From the NCBI RefSeq assembly GCF_030063335.1, contig NZ_JASISW010000022.1, forward strand, positions 1-64,000: 64,000 nt of DNA. Reading direction: 5' to 3'. Below are positions 18,074 through 26,575 of this stretch, piece after piece. The notes beneath the pieces were generated by a model. The model had not been told where the DNA came from. It did no database searches and saw only the letters and a list, made by a program, of their open reading frames with translations. Position numbers and translations under genes: made by a program. Each line of letters starts with the position of its first letter. Position 1 is the stretch's first letter. The stretch comes from Rhodococcus sp. G-MC3. Lineage in GTDB: Bacteria > Actinomycetota > Actinomycetes > Mycobacteriales > Mycobacteriaceae.

Positions 18074-19596
18074 CGGAGAGTTCGGTTCCCGACGGGATGG
18101 AAACTCCACCGGACTACCGGGCAATAGCAGCCGATCCCAAGGCCGCTGCACGTGCAACCGCCGCGGTGCTGGCCAGCCGTGTCGTGGTGGCAGCCCTCGG
18201 CTGGATTGGCAGCGTCATCGTCGCGCGGTCACTCAGTCCTGATGGTTGGGGCCAGTTCAGTTTTGTTTTCGCGCTCCTCGGACTGATGTCGGTAGTGACG
18301 GACCTCGGTGTCGGAAGAGTGGTTCTCGCCCGGCTCATGGACAACGACCCCGAGGAAATCGGTCGGACTGCATCCTCGTTCCTTGCGCTTCGCACCGCGC
18401 TCGGTCTCGGCGGCTACGCTCTGGCGCTCGGATACGTTGCAGTTCTCGGCTATCCGAGCGAGGTGATCGCCGCGACTGCGGCCGGCGGGCTCGTGGTCGT
18501 GTTCGCGACCCCGAGTCACGCACTGTCCGTTCTCTACCAGAGCAGGCACCGGTTGTTGCTTGTCGCAATCGCCGAAAGCCTCGGCCAGCTGCTCCAACTC
18601 GGGCTCACCGTAGTGGCAGCAGTGTTTGCTCCCACTCTGCTCATCTTCGTCTTGCCGGCAGTGGCCAACGAAGTCTACAAACTGGCGACCAAGGGGTTCG
18701 GCATTCGAAGCCGGTCGCTTGGCCTGAGACCGTCTCGCCACATCGAATTCAGACGATGGGGTCCCTATCTGAAGGAAGCGGTTCCTCTCGCCATCGGGTT
18801 CGCCCTCACGGTGGCGATGCTGAAGATCGACGTACTGATGCTCAGTCTTCTCGATTCCTTCGATGCTGTCGGTCTGTATTCCATCGGCTACAAGTTCTCG
18901 GACATGATGGATACTTTCGCGCTCGCTGCGGTGGCTCCGGTGAGCACTTTGTTGATCGCATCGTGGCCACACGACCTGGAGACGTTCAAGTCCAGATCAC
19001 GCTCGGCAGCTGCACTTTTCGCGGTGTTCGGGGCTATGGCGGTCGCTGCGTTCTGGCCTTCGGCCGAACCACTGATCAGGCTGCTGTACGGAGACCGATT
19101 CGTTGAAGGCGCGAATGCGGCAAGGTTGCTTGTTCTCGGCGCAGCTCTGATGTCGCTCGTGCTTCTCGGGATCTTCATGCTCGCATCCGCAGGGCTGCAA
19201 CGACACTATCCGGTGGTGGCACTGGTCGGCCTTGCCTTGAACATCGGACTCAACCTGGTCCTCATCCCCCGCATGTCATACAACGGTGCCGCGATCTCGA
19301 CCGTGGCCACAATCGGCACGACCGTCATTCTGTTGTGGATCGTCATTGCCCGCAGCATGCCGATGTCCGGCTTGCTGCCGACGCGGTCCATTCTTGTGCT
19401 CGCAGTGATCACTGCGGTGTTCACCGGCGCGGGATATGCTGCTGTTCAAACATTTTCCGCTTTATGGTTTCCGATCTCGGTACTCGCCGCCACCCTTGTC
19501 GGCGGCTCGGTGTTCGCATTGGTGGCCATCGGCGTCGTCGAATCGCCTCTGCCGCGCGGAAAGCCTCTGCCACGCGGAGAGAGGGACGAGTCATGA
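18070..19596 (+). CDS. Polysaccharide flippase (Wzx-like, MATE/MOP superfamily)
   Basis: A 508-residue protein with about 12-14 transmembrane helices. The segment ASRVVVAALGWIGSVIVARS and the following SPDGWGQFSFVFALLGLMSV are typical for the polysaccharide-flippase branch of the MOP exporters. It would flip the undecaprenyl-linked repeat unit across the membrane for the Wzy-like polymerase. The ATG overlaps the preceding glycosyltransferase stop. The C-terminus ends in a charged PLPRGKPLPRGERDES tail with a duplicated PLPRG unit. Confidence 0.86.
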   Translation: MTESSVPDGMETPPDYRAIAADPKAAARATAAVLASRVVVAALGWIGSVIVARSLSPDGWGQFSFVFALLGLMSVVTDLGVGRVVLARLMDNDPEEIGRTASSFLALRTALGLGGYALALGYVAVLGYPSEVIAATAAGGLVVVFATPSHALSVLYQSRHRLLLVAIAESLGQLLQLGLTVVAAVFAPTLLIFVLPAVANEVYKLATKGFGIRSRSLGLRPSRHIEFRRWGPYLKEAVPLAIGFALTVAMLKIDVLMLSLLDSFDAVGLYSIGYKFSDMMDTFALAAVAPVSTLLIASWPHDLETFKSRSRSAAALFAVFGAMAVAAFWPSAEPLIRLLYGDRFVEGANAARLLVLGAALMSLVLLGIFMLASAGLQRHYPVVALVGLALNIGLNLVLIPRMSYNGAAISTVATIGTTVILLWIVIARSMPMSGLLPTRSILVLAVITAVFTGAGYAAVQTFSALWFPISVLAATLVGGSVFALVAIGVVESPLPRGKPLPRGERDES

Positions 19597-19724
19597 CGAT
19601 CCCGCTGGGTACGGTGGCTTCGACCAGTGGTGACTCACCCCCGAAACCAACAGCTCGGTTATCATCGAAAATGTTCACTTCTCGAGCCGGCGCACTCCCG
19701 GGCAGACTCACATCGACGATGTAA
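19593..19724 (+). CDS. Possible 43-residue small protein between wzx-like and wzz-like genes
   Basis: An ATG overlapping the flippase stop (ATGA) opens a 43-codon frame starting MTIPLGTVASTSGDSPPKPT and ending LTSTM, closed by TAA. The TAA merges with the AAGGAG ribosome-binding site of the next gene. The peptide is rich in Ser, Thr and Pro, with no membrane segment and no recognised family. It may be a real coupled small ORF or simply a leader that keeps ribosomes moving to the next gene. Confidence 0.35.
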   Translation: MTIPLGTVASTSGDSPPKPTARLSSKMFTSRAGALPGRLTSTM

Positions 19725-19737
19725 GGAGATTCGGTTG

Positions 19738-21003
19738 GTGCACGTAGAGAACGCAACGCACCGCAGCGACGTGCCTCCTTCAATCGACGTGGCGGGTCAC
19801 ATGCGTGAACTCGGACGAGCATTGCTGCCCGCGTTCGTGGTCGCGTTGATCGTCGGCGCCGCTGTGTTCTATGTGCGAAGCGAATTGACCGACAAAGAGT
19901 ATTCGGCGTCGGTCGTCACCGAAGTCAAGCCCAGCCAGACGCTCGTTGCCGGCGACGCTTTCATCGAACAGATGCGCGGCCCCTTCATGCAACTCGCAAC
20001 GGACACGGACGTACTGAACCAGGCTCTGGGCCAAGTCGACACGGATTTGACTTCGTCGGAGCTCGCAGACGAGTTGACCTTGACCCCGGGTACGTCTCCC
20101 GCTCTCCTGACGTTCACGGTCACGGCGGATTCTCCCGAACTCGCCCTCGAACTCGCGCAGTCCTTGGTCTCCACTGTTGCGCAGGCATCAAGGGCCAATG
20201 ACGCCAGGGACACTCAGGGCCAAGTCGAACAGGTGCAGGCGTCCGTCGCTGCAGCCGAAGCGAAGGTCGGCACGCTCGCAGCCGACGATCCAGCTCGAAC
20301 CACAGCAACAGCCGAACTAGCCAACCTTCAAGGGCAGCTGTCCAGTCTGCAGAGCGCAGGCGGCGACCAACTCGTGGTGTTGGCCAGTCCGGAGCAGAGC
20401 ACTGACCCGGTAGCTCCGAAGCCGCTGTCGGAGGCGTTGGTTGCTGCATTGGCGGCATTGATCATCGCCGCCGAATTGATCGTGCTGCTTCGTGGTCGAT
20501 TCGGATCCAAGCCGAATCGCTCATGGGCGCGGCGTGCAGCGAAGAAGAACGGTGCCCGGTTCGAGCTTGGCCTGGCCGACTTTCTGCCCCCGATACTCGT
20601 GGCAAAGATCGACGCATTGCAACGCGAGGGCGAGGAAACGTCGAGCAACGCTCGACATTCCGCCAACAAACGTGACTCGGTGATAGTGGTGCTGGTCGGC
20701 GAGGACGCCGCCTACGTCCCCCCACCGACGTATGCGTCAGCCGCCCGACCGAAACGATCCGCTGTGGTCACCATGGGGTTGACGGACGAGTGGTGGCGAG
20801 CAGTGGACGTAGCCGCCGTGGACACTGTGGTAGTCCTGCTGTCCAAGGGCGGACACGATCGCAAGGAGGCCGGCCGCACTCTGAAGCGAATTGCCGAGTT
20901 CGACCGCCCGGCATACATGCTCTTGCAGTCGAAGAGCCGCAAACGGCCGGAGGCGCAGTCGACGGCGCCGAGGAATACGGAGGTCGAAAGCAATGCCGGA
21001 TAA
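19738..21003 (+). CDS. Chain-length determinant (Wzz/polysaccharide co-polymerase-like) protein
   Basis: A protein of about 421 residues with a transmembrane helix near residues 29-46 (LLPAFVVALIVGAAVFYV). An extracytoplasmic, Ala/Gln-rich coiled-coil region follows (GQVEQVQASVAAAEAKVGTL). A second helix (LSEALVAALAALIIAAELIV) and a cytoplasmic C-terminal domain of about 150 residues complete it. Such proteins set polymer length with Wzy. The tail has a Rossmann-like rhythm (SVIVVLVGEDAAYV, DTVVVLLSKGG) but lacks the Walker motifs of tyrosine autokinases. GTG at 19738 lies 9 bases after AAGGAG; TTG at 19735 is an alternative. Confidence 0.75.
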   Translation: MHVENATHRSDVPPSIDVAGHMRELGRALLPAFVVALIVGAAVFYVRSELTDKEYSASVVTEVKPSQTLVAGDAFIEQMRGPFMQLATDTDVLNQALGQVDTDLTSSELADELTLTPGTSPALLTFTVTADSPELALELAQSLVSTVAQASRANDARDTQGQVEQVQASVAAAEAKVGTLAADDPARTTATAELANLQGQLSSLQSAGGDQLVVLASPEQSTDPVAPKPLSEALVAALAALIIAAELIVLLRGRFGSKPNRSWARRAAKKNGARFELGLADFLPPILVAKIDALQREGEETSSNARHSANKRDSVIVVLVGEDAAYVPPPTYASAARPKRSAVVTMGLTDEWWRAVDVAAVDTVVVLLSKGGHDRKEAGRTLKRIAEFDRPAYMLLQSKSRKRPEAQSTAPRNTEVESNAG

Positions 21004-22102
21004 CCGACTGGCACTCGTGCACGAGCGGTTCACCGAGATCGCCGGTTCCGAGCACGTGATGGAGCAGTTGGCAATTCATTGGCCCAACGCGGATGTGTTC
21101 GCGCCTATCGCGCGAGAAGAAGGGATACCCGCGGGCCTGTCGAAACCGCCCTACACGACCTGGCTGAACGGGGTGTACAACGCGATCGGACAACGCTCCT
21201 ATGCACCGGTGCTGCCCATGATTCCGCTCGCTTTCCGTCACATGAAACTGCAGGACTACGAGGCAGTGGTGGTGAGTCACCACGCTTTCGCCACGCAGGT
21301 GGTGTTCGCTACCGACGCTCCCGTCATTGCCTACGTTCACAGCCCGGCACGGTGGGCATGGGATCCCGAGCTTCGGGCCGGCGAGGGCGGCGGGAAGGTA
21401 GGCGCCGCCATCCTGACGGCTCTGTCCGCTGTCGCCCGGCGATGCGAGACATCTGCGGCACCGAAATTGACCACGGTGGTTGCCAATTCGACCGCGGTGG
21501 CGCAGCGGATCGCGGACTGGTGGGGTCGCGACGACGCACTCGTCGTTCATCCCCCCGTCGATACGGAGGGATTCACTCCCGACGCATCAGTGGAGCGCGA
21601 AGACTTCTTCCTTCTCGCCGGACGGCTGGTTCCCTACAAGCGTCCTGATATCGCGGTGCGGGCCGCGGCAGCAGCCGACGTACCGTTGGTGGTTGCAGGC
21701 GACGGCCGGGCGATGGATGCGTGCCGCGAGTTGGCCGGTCCGAAAACGACGTTCCTCGGCCGGGTCTCGCACGAGGAGCTTCTGGCGCTGCACCGCAAGG
21801 CACGCGCGCTTCTGATGCCGGGCATCGAGGATTTCGGTATCGTTCCCGTCGAGTCGATGGCCACGGGAACGCCGGTGATCGCTCTGGACGAGGGCGGAGC
21901 GCTCGATACTGTGGTACCGGGCAAGACCGGTCTGCACGTCGCATCGGGCACGGACGACGAAGTGATCGACGGGTTCACCACTGCGATGCGGTCGTTCGCT
22001 CCTCACGACTTCGACCGCTCGGAAATCAGAACGTGGGCGGAAGGCTTCTCGCGTCAGCACTTTCGATCCAGAATGCAGGAGGTCGTCGATGCCGTCCTCT
22101 AG
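20993..22102 (+). CDS. Family 4 glycosyltransferase
   Basis: A 369-residue GT4 enzyme. Its N-terminus, LALVHERFTEIAGSEHVMEQ, and the motif AYVHSPARWAWDPEL are typical of WbaZ-like and mannosyl or rhamnosyl transferases. The C-terminal donor-binding part reads FFLLAGRLVPYKRPDIAVRA and GIEDFGIVPVESMATGTPVI, the EX7E element. It overlaps the Wzz-like gene by 11 bases and the next gene by 14 bases, so it is co-translated within the exopolysaccharide operon. Donor and acceptor sugars cannot be assigned. Confidence 0.86.
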   Translation: MPDNRLALVHERFTEIAGSEHVMEQLAIHWPNADVFAPIAREEGIPAGLSKPPYTTWLNGVYNAIGQRSYAPVLPMIPLAFRHMKLQDYEAVVVSHHAFATQVVFATDAPVIAYVHSPARWAWDPELRAGEGGGKVGAAILTALSAVARRCETSAAPKLTTVVANSTAVAQRIADWWGRDDALVVHPPVDTEGFTPDASVEREDFFLLAGRLVPYKRPDIAVRAAAAADVPLVVAGDGRAMDACRELAGPKTTFLGRVSHEELLALHRKARALLMPGIEDFGIVPVESMATGTPVIALDEGGALDTVVPGKTGLHVASGTDDEVIDGFTTAMRSFAPHDFDRSEIRTWAEGFSRQHFRSRMQEVVDAVL

Positions 22103-23351
22103 GCCCACTTACCGATCGACGGCAATGGACCGCGCGTTCGCCGACGGACGGATCATCGCGGTCACCGGCCCCTCGCTCGGTCTTGATCCCGAGGCCACCC
22201 GAGCGACACTTACCGACGCCGAGAACTCCTCTCCCACTCCGAGGCTCGCGCTCGAGCCTCGGAGCGACTCGCGGCAGTGGAATTACCGTCGGTCACTCGC
22301 CGATACCGCCGTCCACCACGCCCCGGACGCCGATACCGCTGACCTCGGGAAGCTGTTGACAGACATCAGAAACCGATCCGGCACACGTGGTTCGCTGGAA
22401 GTATCGATCTGCGGTGACTATCTCGCGGTCGATTTTTCGCACGGACTCGGCGACGGTCAACTCGGCGTCATGATGATGGCTGCATTCTCCAGCGATCCCG
22501 ACGGCTCGCTCGCCCCTGGTCTGGCCGCAGGGTTACCCTCGCGCGCAACCTGGACCGCGTTGAGACGGCACTACGCTACGCGACCTTCGGCCGTGCGTGA
22601 CTTCTGGCGGCTGAGGGGTGCCCACAAGCGCAAGCCGGCACAAGAATCGCTTCACACTCGCACGATCGAGAACTGGACCACAGCGAAGGTCAGCAAATCC
22701 GGCTACATGGCCCCCGCTCGAGTCTCCGAGCTGAAGAAGTGGGCCACCACCGAGGCCGAAGGCGCCACGTCGGCATCGATCTCGGTGGCACTCTGGGCAG
22801 CGGCACTGCGCGCCGAGAATGTCGCCGTCGACGAACACATCATGATTCTGTTCAATTCACGGCGATACCTCGGGCCCGAGTACGTCGGTGCACACGGCAA
22901 CTTCGCTGTTGGCATCCCGCTGCATCTGCCCCAGAGTTCGACGCCAGGGGACATCGCATCGACGATGCGTGCAGTCATCGACTCCGGGTGGCCGATCGCG
23001 ATCCTCGCTATGTCCGAGATCAAAGCAATCCTCCGGCGGAGTTACGCGAAGGTCCCCGACACTGCGGCGGTGGAGGTACCACGCGCGCTGCGACTTGCGG
23101 TGAGCGATCTCGGGAAACTGCCGATGTTCGGCCATCTGAAATGGGCCGAGGACGGACGCCCACCGCAGCTCGCGGCGTCCTTGGAACCGGATGGACCCGA
23201 TGGCGTCACGATGCTCATTGCCGAACTCGGTGGCGGCCGTACGTACACCGCGTCGTACTGCAGCACATTCGTCGACGATGCGATCATCGAATCAGCACTC
23301 GCGCGCTTGTGCACCGATCCCGTTGGGCTGCTGCGAGCTGTCCGGCCCTGA
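22089..23351 (+). CDS. Condensation/CoA-acyltransferase-superfamily protein, putative polysaccharide acyltransferase
   Basis: A 420-residue protein. The segment YLAVDFSHGLGDGQLGVMMM carries an HxxxDG motif (His-Gly-Leu-Gly-Asp-Gly), the active-site signature of the chloramphenicol acetyltransferase-like fold shared by NRPS condensation domains, PapA, WS/DGAT and BAHD enzymes. Later, HGNFAVGIPLHLPQS resembles the channel region of such enzymes. It sits between two glycosyltransferases and overlaps the previous gene, so it may acylate the repeat unit or its lipid precursor. The fold call rests on the motif and overall layout; no close named homologue is recognised. Confidence 0.6.
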   Translation: MPSSRPTYRSTAMDRAFADGRIIAVTGPSLGLDPEATRATLTDAENSSPTPRLALEPRSDSRQWNYRRSLADTAVHHAPDADTADLGKLLTDIRNRSGTRGSLEVSICGDYLAVDFSHGLGDGQLGVMMMAAFSSDPDGSLAPGLAAGLPSRATWTALRRHYATRPSAVRDFWRLRGAHKRKPAQESLHTRTIENWTTAKVSKSGYMAPARVSELKKWATTEAEGATSASISVALWAAALRAENVAVDEHIMILFNSRRYLGPEYVGAHGNFAVGIPLHLPQSSTPGDIASTMRAVIDSGWPIAILAMSEIKAILRRSYAKVPDTAAVEVPRALRLAVSDLGKLPMFGHLKWAEDGRPPQLAASLEPDGPDGVTMLIAELGGGRTYTASYCSTFVDDAIIESALARLCTDPVGLLRAVRP

Positions 23352-23393
23352 CTTCAGCGGCGAGTGTAGTTACCGAACGAAGGGGTGTTGCCG

Positions 23394-24506
23394 ATGACCG
23401 GTGCAACCAAGGTCTTGTTTCTTGCGCACACCGGTCAGGTCTCCGGTGCGGAGAAGGTGTTGCTCGATCTGATCGGCGAGGCACAACGCGGCGGGCTCGA
23501 TGTCATAGTCGCGTGTCCGAGCGGTCGACTGTCGGAGTCACTCCCGAACGGCGTTCGACATGTGAAGATCAGCCAGCTGGGCCTCGGCGGTGAACGCGGA
23601 CTTGCCCGCGGCTTGGCGACAGTACGTCTGGTGTACCGGTGGATCGATGCGGGGCGCAAGCTTCGTTCCCTCGCACGTGCCGACGATACCGAAACCGTCG
23701 TCAATTCGCTGTTCGCTTTGCCCGTTGCGCGGCTCGCTCGTCCCGCCAGGGGCGCCTCGTGGCTGGTGCACGACACGATGACGAGCAGCAAGCAGCGCGC
23801 GGTGGTTGCGATCAGCAAACCCGCGATTCGCATCGCGGTATCGGTATCTGATGCCACCGCGGCCCCACTGCGCGCTGCAAACGTACCGGTGCTCGTGTCG
23901 CACAACGGCGTCCGATGGCCGGTGCCCCAGTTCGGCGGTGAACTGCACGATCCACCGGTCATCGGAATGCTGGCACTTCTCACGGAATGGAAGGGACACA
24001 GGGTCTTGCTCGATGCCGCTGCGACTCTTCCCGGAATTCGTGTGGAGTTGGCAGGCGGGAGCTTCCCCGGTGACGCCGAGTATGTAGCCGAATTATCATC
24101 GAGGGCCGGACAGCAGGATCTTGCCGGACGAGTCGAATTCCTCGGGCACATCGACCCCGACACGGCCCTGCAGCGGTGGGATGTCGTGGTGTCCGCCAGC
24201 ACATCCCCGGAAGCGGGGCCGCTCTCGGTACTCGAAGCGATGTCACACGGTCTTCCTGTTGTCGGCACCGACCACGGAGGTACCAGCGAGTTCTTGACGG
24301 GTGGCGCTGGAATTCTGGTGGAGCCCGGAAACTCGGTTTCTCTGGCCGAGGCTCTCGACTCGGTTCTCGCCGACGAGACGTTGCGTCGCTCCATCGCCGA
24401 TGCCGCCCGCACTCGTGTTGCCGCCGAGCACGATCTCTCGGTTACACTCCCTGCGCTTCTGGACAAGTTGATATCGCGTCGATACGTGGCACCGGTCGAA
24501 TCCTAG
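23394..24506 (+). CDS. Family 4 glycosyltransferase
   Basis: A 370-residue GT4 enzyme and last gene of the exopolysaccharide operon. The N-terminus KVLFLAHTGQVSGAEKVLLD matches the acceptor-domain beta-alpha-beta unit. The donor region has VIGMLALLTEWKGHRVLLDA and TSPEAGPLSVLEAMSHGLPV, which is the EX7E element. ATG 23394 follows GAAGGGG; a TTG at 23385 is less likely. The stop TAG overlaps, in a CTAG, the stop of the converging phosphatase gene. Confidence 0.85.
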   Translation: MTGATKVLFLAHTGQVSGAEKVLLDLIGEAQRGGLDVIVACPSGRLSESLPNGVRHVKISQLGLGGERGLARGLATVRLVYRWIDAGRKLRSLARADDTETVVNSLFALPVARLARPARGASWLVHDTMTSSKQRAVVAISKPAIRIAVSVSDATAAPLRAANVPVLVSHNGVRWPVPQFGGELHDPPVIGMLALLTEWKGHRVLLDAAATLPGIRVELAGGSFPGDAEYVAELSSRAGQQDLAGRVEFLGHIDPDTALQRWDVVVSASTSPEAGPLSVLEAMSHGLPVVGTDHGGTSEFLTGGAGILVEPGNSVSLAEALDSVLADETLRRSIADAARTRVAAEHDLSVTLPALLDKLISRRYVAPVES

Positions 24507-25678
24507 TCAGACGGCACACCGAACGCCATGATCGCGGCGTCGTCTTCGAGTCCGTCGCCGAAGCCGTCCAGAATTTCCCGGAGGGCGGCCACGATACCGA
24601 CTGCAGTCGACGGCGCGCTCGACCGTGCAAAATCGAGCAGCGAACCATGGTCGTCGTATCGCTCACGTCCGCGCCCGGTCCTGGCCTCGGTCAGTCCGTC
24701 GGTGTACAGCACCAACGTATCCCCCGGCGTCAACAGAACTCGGGCCGAGGTGAACTTCGCATCGGGAAGAATTCCGACGAGTTGTCCACCTGGAGTGTCG
24801 ATGTACCGCGCAGATCCATCCGATCCCAATACCAGAGCGGGTGGATGCCCACCGCTGGCCAATTCGACGTCGAATCCCCCCGAGCACGCAGTGAGAACTC
24901 CGAATACTACCGTGCAGAATCGTGCATCGTCGTGGCCGAACTCCTGAACGAGCACAGAATTGAGGTTGTGCAGCACGGCAACTGGATCACGGTCGTACAC
25001 GGCCGCCGCGCGCAGGGTATACCGCGTCGAGGACGTGACGACGGCGGCATCCGGCCCCTTCCCGCACACATCACCCAGGAAGAAACCCCAGCGGTCGTCC
25101 GACAGAGGAAACAAGTCGTAGAAATCGCCGCCGACGTCGTAGCGAGACGCGAAGTGGTAGTACGCAGCAGCATCGAGCCCGGGCGGCGGAGACAACGTCG
25201 GCGGCAGCAACGAGCGCTGAAGTGTTTTCGCCAGCAACTCAGTTCGTTCGCGCTCGACCTCGGCGAGGCGCCTCTCCTCCAGCAATTCACGCTCGTAGGA
25301 ACGGCGATCTCTGGCATCGATAGCCGTGATCCGAATCGACACCGGCCTACCGTCGGTTCCCGCTTTGACGTTGGCGCTGATGAACATCGGCAGCCGCGCA
25401 CCGGTCGAATCGACCATATCGAGTGCCACGCTCTCCACTTCACCGTTCATCCGGAGCACGGGAGCAAAATGCGTTTCGAAATGGATCCGTCCACCGACGG
25501 TCAGAAGGTCGACGAACCGGCGACCGACGAGTTGGTCCCCGTCGAAACCGAGCCAGCCGCGGAGAGTCGCGTTGACTCTTGCAATTCGACCGTCGGGCCA
25601 CGTGGACAGATACCCGCACGGCGCGTTCTCGTACAGATCTTCTGCGGTGTCGTGGAGGACGGGATCGCTGTCGTTCAT
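24503..25678 (-). CDS. rsbP: PAS-PP2C (SpoIIE-type) phosphatase, RsbP-like
   Basis: A 391-residue signalling phosphatase. A PAS domain spans about residues 10-125 (APCGYLSTWPDGRIARVNAT), then comes a coiled linker rich in Glu/Arg, then a SpoIIE/PPM catalytic domain. The metal-binding aspartates are in YDVGGDFYDLFPL, FFLGDVCGKGPDAAV, VLYTDGLTEAR and LEDDAAIMAFG. In Bacillus subtilis RsbP dephosphorylates the anti-anti-sigma factor RsbV under energy stress and needs the hydrolase RsbQ. The gene upstream here is RsbQ-like and overlaps by ATGA, in the same order as in Bacillus. No RsbV/RsbW genes are in the window. Confidence 0.8.
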   Translation of the reverse strand: MNDSDPVLHDTAEDLYENAPCGYLSTWPDGRIARVNATLRGWLGFDGDQLVGRRFVDLLTVGGRIHFETHFAPVLRMNGEVESVALDMVDSTGARLPMFISANVKAGTDGRPVSIRITAIDARDRRSYERELLEERRLAEVERERTELLAKTLQRSLLPPTLSPPPGLDAAAYYHFASRYDVGGDFYDLFPLSDDRWGFFLGDVCGKGPDAAVVTSSTRYTLRAAAVYDRDPVAVLHNLNSVLVQEFGHDDARFCTVVFGVLTACSGGFDVELASGGHPPALVLGSDGSARYIDTPGGQLVGILPDAKFTSARVLLTPGDTLVLYTDGLTEARTGRGRERYDDHGSLLDFARSSAPSTAVGIVAALREILDGFGDGLEDDAAIMAFGVPSD

Positions 25679-26481
25679 CGATCGTGAACGAACGAGAGGA
25701 TCGCGCTCGCCGTTGCCTTCGGATCGCTGACGTGTGGGCAGTGCCCGCTCGTGTCGAGGGTGATCAGTTCACAACCGGCGATATTCTCGCGCACGTAGCG
25801 CCCAACCCACCGCGGTGCCAGGGAATCTTCGGCGCACTCGACGACGAGTGTCGGCGTGGAGACTCGGGCGAGGTCTTCGCGATTGTCCGAAAGGAACGTC
25901 GCCCGTGCGAACGCCCGAGCACACGCCGGATCGGTTCGGCAGAAGCTGTCGGTCAACTGCTCGCTCAATTCTGCGCGGTCCGGGTTACCCATGATCGACG
26001 GTGCCATTGCCCGTGACCAGCCCAGGTAGTTGCTGTCCAGCGATTCGAGCAACTCGTCGATGTCACTTCGACTGAACCCGCCGCGGTAGTCGCCCTCATC
26101 GATGTAGCGCGGGGACGGCGTCAACAGCACGAGTCCGGCGAACAGTTCAGGATGTGCGGCCGCAGCCAGCACACCGATCATCGACGCGACGGAATGGCCG
26201 ACGAAGATCACGTCCTGCAGGTTGAGGTCACGGACGATGTCGACGACGTCGCAGGCATAGGCGTCGAGCGACGAGTATGTCTCTTCGTCCCAGACCGACA
26301 CGTCGGACCGGCCTGCGCCGACGTGGTCGAACAACACGACGCGGCAGGTCGGGACCAATAACTCGGTCACCGCGCGCCACAAGGTCTGGTCGCAACCGAA
26401 CCCATGGGCGAGCATGACGGTCGGCCCGGATCGGGACCCGGTGACCGTGACGTTGTTCTTTGCTCGTACGTCCACCCGCAC
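25675..26481 (-). CDS. rsbQ: Alpha/beta hydrolase, RsbQ-like
   Basis: A 268-residue alpha/beta hydrolase. The nucleophile is Ser97 in VIFVGHSVASMIG, with Asp219 in VVECAEDSLAP and His247 in DTSGHCPHV; the latter two numbers equal those of the Bacillus subtilis RsbQ triad. The oxyanion loop is MLAHGFGCDQTLW. RsbQ supplies or processes a hydrophobic small molecule that activates RsbP; plant strigolactone and karrikin receptors belong to the same group. The ATGA overlap with the phosphatase gene supports a functional pair. The start is GTG at 26481 after GGGTGA. Confidence 0.8.
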   Translation of the reverse strand: MRVDVRAKNNVTVTGSRSGPTVMLAHGFGCDQTLWRAVTELLVPTCRVVLFDHVGAGRSDVSVWDEETYSSLDAYACDVVDIVRDLNLQDVIFVGHSVASMIGVLAAAAHPELFAGLVLLTPSPRYIDEGDYRGGFSRSDIDELLESLDSNYLGWSRAMAPSIMGNPDRAELSEQLTDSFCRTDPACARAFARATFLSDNREDLARVSTPTLVVECAEDSLAPRWVGRYVRENIAGCELITLDTSGHCPHVSDPKATASAILSFVHDR

Positions 26482-26575
26482 AGTCTGTCACCCGGCCGAT
26501 CGTCGTCCGAACGCATCGGTCATGATTCTCGTCCATGCCAGGAATACAGCCATACAATTTTAGGTTGAAGCGACA

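Noticed and set aside
24176-25687. A 503-codon plus-strand frame
   Set aside because: Antisense to the PAS-SpoIIE phosphatase; no domain and poor composition.
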